Part shown: piece after piece, positions 14,694-21,454 of the stretch
Layout: each line of letters starts with the position of its first letter
How positions within the stretch are numbered: position 1 is the first letter of the stretch
Source: DATMQA01 sp035566895
GTDB lineage: Bacteria; Verrucomicrobiota; Verrucomicrobiia; Limisphaerales; UBA8199
Assembly: GCA_035566895.1 (NCBI GenBank)
Contig: DATMQA010000127.1
Span: 1-21,454 of the forward strand
Direction: 5' to 3'
DNA: 21,454 nucleotides
Notes under the pieces: generated by a model
What the model was told of the DNA's origin: nothing
Database searches by the model: none
The model's input: the letters and a program-made list of their open reading frames with translations, nothing else
Position numbers and translations under genes: made by a program

Positions 14694-15890
14694 TCAGATG
14701 TTCATCTTCCCTTTGGCGGTGTCCAGCAGGAAATAGGTCTGCTCGAGGTCGTCAAAGGAGCGATGGACCCAGCGGCTGCCCCAGTAAAAGTTGCAACTCG
14801 TCTCGGCGCACAAGAGGTGGTCGTAAGCACGCGCTACCAGGTGGCGAACCTCCTCGGCATTGGGCAGAGCCGACTCGCCCTGGTCGATAGATTTCTTTAC
14901 CTCCCAATAGTAATCGCTGGCGCGGCGCATTTCGTCCCACCCTTTCTTCTGCAAGAGGGAACCGGTCCATTGGGTAAAGTCGCCGCCCCAATGGTGGTCG
15001 GTGTTCCACGCGCCACGATGCACCTCGACCTCTTCGGTTGGGGGAAACCGGCGCAGATAATCGCTGATGTGGATAGGCGAAAAGCCAAGCGTCCCAGCCC
15101 GGGCGCGCTCAAGCAGGGGCCGGTAGAAAAAGCCCCAGAAACCGCTTTCGACCTTCGCGGTGCGAAACCAGCCGCCATTCTCGCCATCGGTCCAGGTGGT
15201 GACCAGCGCGGGAAAATCGCACCACTTGGTCCGCTCGAGGACCTCGTGCTGGAACCAGCCGGGGTCGGCGCCTGATAATTGAGCATTCGAGAGCTCGCGG
15301 TCGCGCGGGACCACGACGATTTCTGCGCCGCCATAACGGGCAAGGTATGGGCGGTAACGAAGTTCTTCCCAGCGCATTTCGTGTTTGGGTTTGATGAAGA
15401 TGGAATCGACCAGCACGTATTTGTAGCCGTGGCGCTGGAGCATGGGAATCATTTCCATGCAAAAGCCCATCTCAGGCGGCCAAAATCCGGGAAAGCTTTG
15501 CTGGCCGAGAAGCGAGCGGCCCAGTCCCTGCCACCATTCGGTCTGCGCGTCCCAATCGGCCTCGGGGCAGAGGGGATAGACAGGATGAAAAAGGCCGCTG
15601 CCCACAAACTCGATGCCCGCGCGCTTGTAGCGGTTGAGGAAGTCGGGGATATCGACCACGTCGCCGAAGGTCTGGCGGACGCCAAAGTCTTCGAGTTGTT
15701 TGAGCAGCGTGCCGGAGAAGCTCATGTGGAGGCGGGCGACATCCTGGTAGCCTTCGAGCATGCGGGTGGGGCGGTCGTAGCACCAGAGGATCTGTTTGGC
15801 TTCCCAGCTCTGGCCGGAATTGTGGAGGGCAATCAAATTGCCCAATGGCTGATGCATGTGCAGGCCCAGAGCATGATAGACCTCAGCCAT
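14694..15890 (-). CDS. Glycoside hydrolase family 57 protein (branching or alpha-amylase type)
   Basis: 398 residues, a compact GH57 with little beyond the catalytic barrel. The family motifs are present: HMHQP (11-15, motif 1), GSGLFHPVYPL (97-107, motif 2 region), FWPPEMGF (136-143) with the likely nucleophile Glu140, and TTWTDGENGGW (231-241) with the likely acid/base Asp235. GH57 members act on alpha-1,4-glucans as amylases, 4-alpha-glucanotransferases or branching enzymes. The family alone does not settle which. Its place between glgB and glgA argues for glycogen shaping, either as a second branching enzyme or as a trimming enzyme. There is no signal peptide, so it is cytoplasmic. No Shine-Dalgarno precedes the ATG. 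The last gene upstream, glgB, ends 134 bp away across a 9-bp repeat array. Confidence 0.88.
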   Translation of the reverse strand: MAEVYHALGLHMHQPLGNLIALHNSGQSWEAKQILWCYDRPTRMLEGYQDVARLHMSFSGTLLKQLEDFGVRQTFGDVVDIPDFLNRYKRAGIEFVGSGLFHPVYPLCPEADWDAQTEWWQGLGRSLLGQQSFPGFWPPEMGFCMEMIPMLQRHGYKYVLVDSIFIKPKHEMRWEELRYRPYLARYGGAEIVVVPRDRELSNAQLSGADPGWFQHEVLERTKWCDFPALVTTWTDGENGGWFRTAKVESGFWGFFYRPLLERARAGTLGFSPIHISDYLRRFPPTEEVEVHRGAWNTDHHWGGDFTQWTGSLLQKKGWDEMRRASDYYWEVKKSIDQGESALPNAEEVRHLVARAYDHLLCAETSCNFYWGSRWVHRSFDDLEQTYFLLDTAKGKMNI

Positions 15891-15904
15891 AGCCGGGGGA
15901 AGTT

Positions 15905-15949
15905 GTTGACTGGGTTAAGGGAGTTAACTGGGTCAATTGGGTTAATTGA
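15905..15949 (+). repeat. 9-bp tandem repeat array, five units
   Basis: Five successive 9-base units read GTTGACTGG, GTTAAGGGA, GTTAACTGG, GTCAATTGG, GTTAATTGA, followed by a faded GTCAAAAAG. The array lies in the gap between the glgB stop and the GH57 start. The same unit recurs inside the 3' end of glgB (16074-16100, opposite orientation) and after the sugar-kinase gene (19888-19905). The strand given is the one on which units read GTTAA. Confidence 0.8.
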
Positions 15950-15986
15950 GTCAAAAAGGCGACTGCACCGACCCCGATTAATCCGC

Positions 15987-16002
15987 GGTTTTTTCGAACG
16001 CC
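15987..16002 (-). repeat. Copy 1 of a 16-base element 3' of minus-strand genes
   Basis: Plus strand GGTTTTTTCGAACGCC. A copy with one difference (GGTTTTTTCGAATGCC) lies at 19997-20012. Copy 1 begins 22 bases after the glgB stop, and copy 2 directly follows the stop of the GH140-like gene. Both are then followed, on the minus strand, by a 9-bp GTTAA array within about 40-90 bases. This suggests one composite intergenic element. Confidence 0.5.
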
Positions 16003-16024
16003 TTGCTCGGAAAAGACGCGCACT

Positions 16025-18310
<2,286 letters not shown>

Positions 18311-18371
18311 CGAAAGCAAAAGTAGCAGGCACCGTGGGAAATGCAAAAGGTAGTTTCCTGCCTGAAAACAG

Positions 18372-18403
18372 GGCCGCCGGACTGGAAAACCAGCCCGGCG
18401 GCC
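18372..18403 (-). terminator. Strong hairpin terminator upstream of glgB
   Basis: GGCCGCCGGACTGG (18372-18385) and CCAGCCCGGCGGCC (18390-18403) form a 14-pair stem with one wobble and a four-base loop. On the minus strand the stem is followed by CTGTTTTC, a short T tract. It lies about 50 bases past the stop of the minus-strand remnant (18454) and 62 bases before the glgB start, so it probably ended transcription of the lost gene and now insulates glgB. The glgB promoter should then lie in 18311-18371; TTGCAT and TACTTT with a 16-base spacer there are a weak candidate pair. Confidence 0.75.
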
Positions 18404-18453
18404 TGCCTCAACTCTCCATGTGCCCAACCCCAATCGGGCGCGCGGAAGTCCGG

Positions 18454-18612
18454 TTACGGAGTATTGGTGGGATAATACATCCGGTAAAAAACGCTGCCGT
18501 TGGCAGGATTGATTGGCATGAAGACCTGGTTGGTGGCCGTGGCGCCGGCGACCTCGACCCAATTGGTGGTCAGGCCTATCCCTACGAGATCCTTCCGGAC
18601 CGACCGATTCAT
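18454..18612 (-). pseudogene. 3' remnant of a secreted-protein gene
   Basis: A 52-codon reading on the minus strand, from an ATG at 18612 to TAA at 18454, ends with LTTNWVEVAGATATNQVFMP and then INPANGSVFYRMYYPTNTP. This is the C-terminal layout of verrucomicrobial exported proteins ('TTNW..V.G....N....P......FYR'). The first dozen residues do not look conserved, and no signal peptide or further domain lies upstream. It is therefore most likely the leftover end of a larger gene whose body is gone. The matching terminator still stands 50 bases downstream. It could alternatively be a short orphan reading frame, but I would not annotate it as a working gene. Confidence 0.6.
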
Positions 18613-18776
18613 GGGGGAATTTATGACAGAACGCGCGCGGTGCTGCTATCGAACATTCGTTCTAGCTAGGGTAGGTGTCAGCGTTCCATAGGCCTAAAAA
18701 TCGTTGTGCCCGTGTCAGTTTATCCCCAACATTTCGCCGTGCGTGACGTGGACGCAAGAATCATAAAGAGAATCCT
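18613..18776. other. Upstream region of the sugar-kinase gene
   Basis: This is the plus-strand leader of the PfkB kinase gene and lies upstream of the decayed remnant. No coding sequence is seen. AAAGAGA lies about five to seven bases before the kinase ATG and may serve as a weak ribosome site. I cannot place promoter boxes with confidence. Confidence 0.35.
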
Positions 18777-19877
18777 ATGGCAATCCTGAACATTAAACCC
18801 GCCGGCTCGTGCGCCTACGACCTGCTCGCGCTTGGGGAAATCATGCTCCGCTTTGATCCTGGCGAGGGACGCGTGCGCACCGCTCGCGCCTTCAAGGTTT
18901 GGGAAGGGGGCGGCGAATACAATGTCGCTCGGGGATTGCGTCGCTGCTTTGGCCTCAAGACGGCGGTCTGCACGGCCTTTGCCGATAATGACGTGGGCCA
19001 CCTGCTCGAGGATTTCATTCTCCAGGGCGGTGTTGCCACCGACTTTATCAAATGGGCGCCCTACGATGGCGTGGGCCGCACCGTGCGCAACGGGCTGAAT
19101 TTCACCGAACGCGGCTTCGGCGTACGCGGTGCGGTGGGTATTCCGGACCGTGGCCAGACGGCCGCCAGCCAGCTCAAGCCCGGCGATTTCGATTGGGACC
19201 ACATCTTCGGTAAGCTCGGCGTCCGCTGGCTGCATACCGGCGGCATCTTCGCTGCGCTGAGCGAGACCACGCCCCAGCTCGTTGTGGAAGCGGTCCAGGC
19301 CGCGCGCAAACATGGGACGATTGTCTCATACGATCTCAATTATCGTCCCTCCCTGTGGAAGAGCATCGGCGGGCCAAAACGGGCGCAAGCGGTCAACCAG
19401 GAAATCGCCAGATATGTTGACGTCATGCTTGGCAACGAAGAAGACTTCACCGCCTGCCTTGGGTTTGAGGTCGAAGGCTTGGACGAGCACCTTTCCAAAA
19501 TCGAAGTGACCGCCTTCGAGAAGATGATCGAGAAAGCTGTCCGCGCTTATCCGAATTTCAAAGTCGCGGCCACCACCCTTCGCGCGGTCAAATCGGCGAC
19601 GCGCAACGATTGGGGTGCTATCTGCTGGGCCGACGGAAAGTTTTACGAAGCGCCGAATCGCACTGACCTGGAAATTCTCGACCGCGTCGGTGGGGGCGAC
19701 AGCTTTGCCAGTGGGTTAATCTACGGTTTCCTCCAGTTCAACGACCCGCAAAAGGCGGTTGAGTACGGCGCCGCCCACGGCGCTTTGGCGATGACAACAC
19801 CCGGAGATACCTCAATGGCCTTGGTCAAGGAAGTGGAGGCACTCGTCAAAGGTGGCAGTGCCAGGGTGCAGCGTTGA
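18777..19877 (+). CDS. kdgK: PfkB-family sugar kinase, most like 2-keto-3-deoxygluconate kinase
   Basis: 366 residues. The ribokinase/PfkB fold is shown by the N-terminal LLALGEIMLRFDP (16-28) and the sugar-binding GGGEYNVARGLRR (44-56). YDLNYRPSLW (185-194) is the stretch usual in KDG kinases, and the PfkB signature DRVGGGDSFASGLIYGFL (302-319) has catalytic base Asp308. The expected reaction is ATP-dependent phosphorylation of 2-keto-3-deoxy-D-gluconate in the cytoplasm, feeding KDPG aldolase in pectin or uronate use. It is somewhat longer than many KDG kinases (about 310-340), with extra sequence near 225-275. It stands alone on the plus strand, divergent from glgB and convergent with a GH140-like glycosidase. 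Other PfkB substrates such as fructose cannot be excluded. Confidence 0.8.
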   Translation: MAILNIKPAGSCAYDLLALGEIMLRFDPGEGRVRTARAFKVWEGGGEYNVARGLRRCFGLKTAVCTAFADNDVGHLLEDFILQGGVATDFIKWAPYDGVGRTVRNGLNFTERGFGVRGAVGIPDRGQTAASQLKPGDFDWDHIFGKLGVRWLHTGGIFAALSETTPQLVVEAVQAARKHGTIVSYDLNYRPSLWKSIGGPKRAQAVNQEIARYVDVMLGNEEDFTACLGFEVEGLDEHLSKIEVTAFEKMIEKAVRAYPNFKVAATTLRAVKSATRNDWGAICWADGKFYEAPNRTDLEILDRVGGGDSFASGLIYGFLQFNDPQKAVEYGAAHGALAMTTPGDTSMALVKEVEALVKGGSARVQR

Positions 19878-19887
19878 TGGTGTAAAA

Positions 19888-19905
19888 GTTAAATGAGTTA
19901 AACGA
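19888..19905 (+). repeat. 9-bp repeat, two units, after the sugar-kinase gene
   Basis: GTTAAATGA and GTTAAACGA follow one another ten bases past the sugar-kinase stop. They match the units at 15905-15949 and 16074-16100, so this is a third copy of the same family, shorter than the others. Confidence 0.65.
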
Positions 19906-19935
19906 GGTGAGGCAGTAGTCCTCAGTGAAAACAGG

Positions 19936-19974
19936 CCCAGAGTGCGCTGGGGGTGGGCGCAAGCCAAGCCCACC
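19936..19974 (-). terminator. Hairpins between convergent genes, probable terminator
   Basis: The gap between the convergent sugar-kinase and glycosidase genes holds two hairpins. GGTGGGC (19952-19958) pairs with GCCCACC (19968-19974), seven pairs with a nine-base loop. CCCAG (19936-19940) pairs with CTGGG (19947-19951). On the minus strand the second is followed by GCCTGTTTTC, a short T tract that suits the end of the glycosidase transcript. No T tract follows on the plus strand. Confidence 0.45.
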
Positions 19975-19996
19975 ACTGACCGGTTACGCGAGCCAA

Positions 19997-20012
19997 GGTT
20001 TTTTCGAATGCC
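19997..20012 (-). repeat. Copy 2 of the 16-base element 3' of minus-strand genes
   Basis: Plus strand GGTTTTTTCGAATGCC, one base different from the copy at 15987-16002. It lies immediately after the stop codon of the GH140-like gene on the minus strand, and the 9-bp repeat at 19888-19905 lies about 90 bases further on. Confidence 0.5.
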
Positions 20013-20013
20013 G

Positions 20014-21454
20014 TCATTTGCCCGCACGGATGACCAGCACCCAATCCCCCGGGTCAGGCGTGGGGAACTGGCAGGTCCGCCCGCCGACCACTGCGACGGC
20101 TGGGCTGTTGTCCCCGGTACGCGGGTTGAACCAGGAGACGGTAGGAGAGGTGGGAAGCTCTTCCAACGAAAGCTCGACCGTCCGGTCTTCGGGCACATAA
20201 ATCAGCGCGTGATCCTTGCCCTCGGTTGCAGCCGAAACAATGTAGCGGCGTGGCGAGAGGTCGCCGGGCTGCGTGGGGACCAGCTTCGGTTCGGGATGCA
20301 GCCGCCAAAAATCAACTGAAGTAAGGAGCTTTCCCAGGTGGCCCATCTGTTTGGCGGCGGGCATGAACATGGCCTTGAGCCAGAGGGGCAGGTCGGCCCC
20401 GGGACTCGTGTCGTTCCTGGCTCCGGTCGCGCTGTCCCAATTGATTACCCCCTGGCCGGCGTAGCTTACGCCCGCCGGCACCGTCATCAGCAGGCTGGCG
20501 TAGGCTGCGTGGCGGACGTCATTCGCGCTGAAGCGCTTTTGGGATTGGGGAGCGACGCTGTTCTCGCACGGTACGAAAGGAATCAGCGGACGCGTCGGCT
20601 CTTTGGTCCATTCCTTGACGAAGGGCCCGGCCAAAGTCCATTTCCAGGCGTCGTCGGTGACATCGGTGACGGTCTGGTAGCCGAAAATATCCACCCAGGA
20701 CTGATCGCGGAAGTTGTCCAACAACCATTGTGTTTCACCCGTATAGAGAACAACGGGCGCGTGTGGCGCCATGCCAAAAACCGCCTGGCCGATGGCTTTC
20801 CAGCGGCTGGCCTTTTTGCCGTTGCTATCGCCGTCAAAGGCCAGCAGCCATACCACCGGGTCGGCACCCCACCGGGCGACCACGTAACGCGTCAGCAAAA
20901 TCGCCTGGTCATCCGCCAGGGCGAGGCCCGGCTCCTTTTGGGATGCCAGCTCGGCCAACGGCACGATCGCGTTCAGAAGGCCCGCTTGGCTCAGCCGGTC
21001 AATTTTCTCATCGAGCCGCTTGAAAAAATCCGGATTGATGCCGATGCGCTCGGCAAAGCCGGTGAGGGCACTCTGCCGTTTCACATCTTCGCCTGGCGCA
21101 ACCGCCCATTGGACAACACTAAACTTTTGCGACAGGCGAACTTGCGCATATAGATCCCAGTTTTTGGGATCGGAAGCGCGGGCGCCGTTCCACGTGGTGT
21201 CCGCCAGCCAGAAGAAGGGTGTGCCGTCGGCGTGCTCGAGGTGTCGGTGGTCGCGCGCGACGCGCACCGGGCCGTGCTGGTGAAAGAGGTTTGTGCCGAC
21301 CACCGCGCTGCAGAGGAACTCGCCCTGCTGCTGCAGACCCGTGTTTTTCGGGTCGGAGCACGACGTGCGGAAGGTCCAACGGCCGGGTTGGTCAGGCGAG
21401 AAGCGCACCCGCCAGGTTCTGCCCGCGTCCCAGAACCCAAAGACCTGGCGGGTT
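20014..21454 (-). CDS. GH140-like glycosidase (DUF5060/DUF4038), 5' end outside the window
   Basis: About 479 residues are visible. The reading frame stays open to the window edge, and the residues before the first possible internal GTG (21408) are conserved-looking (VFGFWDAGRTWRVRFSP), so the gene starts beyond the window. Counting from the edge: a DUF5060 beta domain covers about 1-70 (WRVRFSPDQPGRWTFRT). A DUF4038/GH140-type TIM barrel starts at FFWLADTTWNGA (80-91) and includes GETQWLLDNFRDQSWVDIFGYQ (around 239-260), PCENS with Glu297, and GVSYAGQGVINWD (328-340). The C-terminal 80 residues fit the 'putative collagen-binding' beta domain (YIVSAATEGKDHALIYVPE, NPRTGD, DWVLVI). Characterised GH140 enzymes are apiosidases acting on rhamnogalacturonan II. 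The substrate here is not proven. It is probably exported, but the N-terminus is not visible. Confidence 0.82.
   Translation of the reverse strand, partial: TRQVFGFWDAGRTWRVRFSPDQPGRWTFRTSCSDPKNTGLQQQGEFLCSAVVGTNLFHQHGPVRVARDHRHLEHADGTPFFWLADTTWNGARASDPKNWDLYAQVRLSQKFSVVQWAVAPGEDVKRQSALTGFAERIGINPDFFKRLDEKIDRLSQAGLLNAIVPLAELASQKEPGLALADDQAILLTRYVVARWGADPVVWLLAFDGDSNGKKASRWKAIGQAVFGMAPHAPVVLYTGETQWLLDNFRDQSWVDIFGYQTVTDVTDDAWKWTLAGPFVKEWTKEPTRPLIPFVPCENSVAPQSQKRFSANDVRHAAYASLLMTVPAGVSYAGQGVINWDSATGARNDTSPGADLPLWLKAMFMPAAKQMGHLGKLLTSVDFWRLHPEPKLVPTQPGDLSPRRYIVSAATEGKDHALIYVPEDRTVELSLEELPTSPTVSWFNPRTGDNSPAVAVVGGRTCQFPTPDPGDWVLVIRAGK

Noticed and set aside
18311..18562. In-frame upstream extension of glgB by 84 residues.
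   Set aside because: The extension is Arg/Gly-rich, contains the terminator hairpin, and overlaps a better-supported secreted-protein remnant in another frame. The ATG at 18310 matches the usual GlgB start.

Overview
The window looks like chromosomal DNA of a free-living Verrucomicrobiota bacterium, most like the Pedosphaera/Limisphaerales type. This is inferred from content, with no marker gene to prove it. The pointers are secreted-protein C-termini rich in 'TNL..W..' and 'FYR' motifs, an ECF sigma factor paired with a Ser/Thr kinase carrying WD40 repeats, starts with weak or absent Shine-Dalgarno sites, and polysaccharide enzymes. No IS element, integrase, CRISPR array or intact RNA gene was found.

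Region 1 (1-1139) is decayed: a frameshifted 3' remnant of a secreted-protein gene (+), the 5' half of a tRNA-Ala gene (-), and several short palindromes. Region 2 (1140-10654) holds three large minus-strand genes. They are a 1578-residue secreted SGNH/GDSL esterase with a probable TULIP (BPI-like) lipid-binding middle and CARDB-type repeats, a 1232-residue membrane Ser/Thr kinase with 12 WD40 units, and, 51 bp upstream of the kinase, an ECF-type sigma factor. Kinase and sigma factor are probably one signalling operon. Region 3 (10655-11396) is a gene-free gap with a second tRNA relic, a decayed tRNA-Arg(UCU) in the same orientation, so the two relics bracket region 2.

Region 4 (11397-18310) is a minus-strand glycogen cluster transcribed glgB, GH57 enzyme, glgA, exported epimerase-family protein, small XRE-type regulator. 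glgA elongates alpha-1,4-glucan from ADP-glucose and glgB branches it. The GH57 enzyme is a second branching or trimming candidate. The epimerase-family protein is odd here because it carries a signal peptide. No glgC or glgP is visible.

Region 5 (18311-21454) has a strong terminator hairpin and a second 3' remnant of a secreted-protein gene upstream of glgB. Then come a PfkB kinase most like 2-keto-3-deoxygluconate kinase (+) and, convergent with it, a GH140-like (DUF5060/DUF4038) glycosidase that runs off the window. The last two could both serve pectin or plant cell-wall sugar use.

The most unusual features are a dispersed 9-bp repeat family, one copy of which has become the C-terminal tail of glgB; the two tRNA halves that both decay after the anticodon; the esterase/TULIP-like/CARDB fusion; and an in-frame duplicated insert inside one WD40 blade of the kinase.
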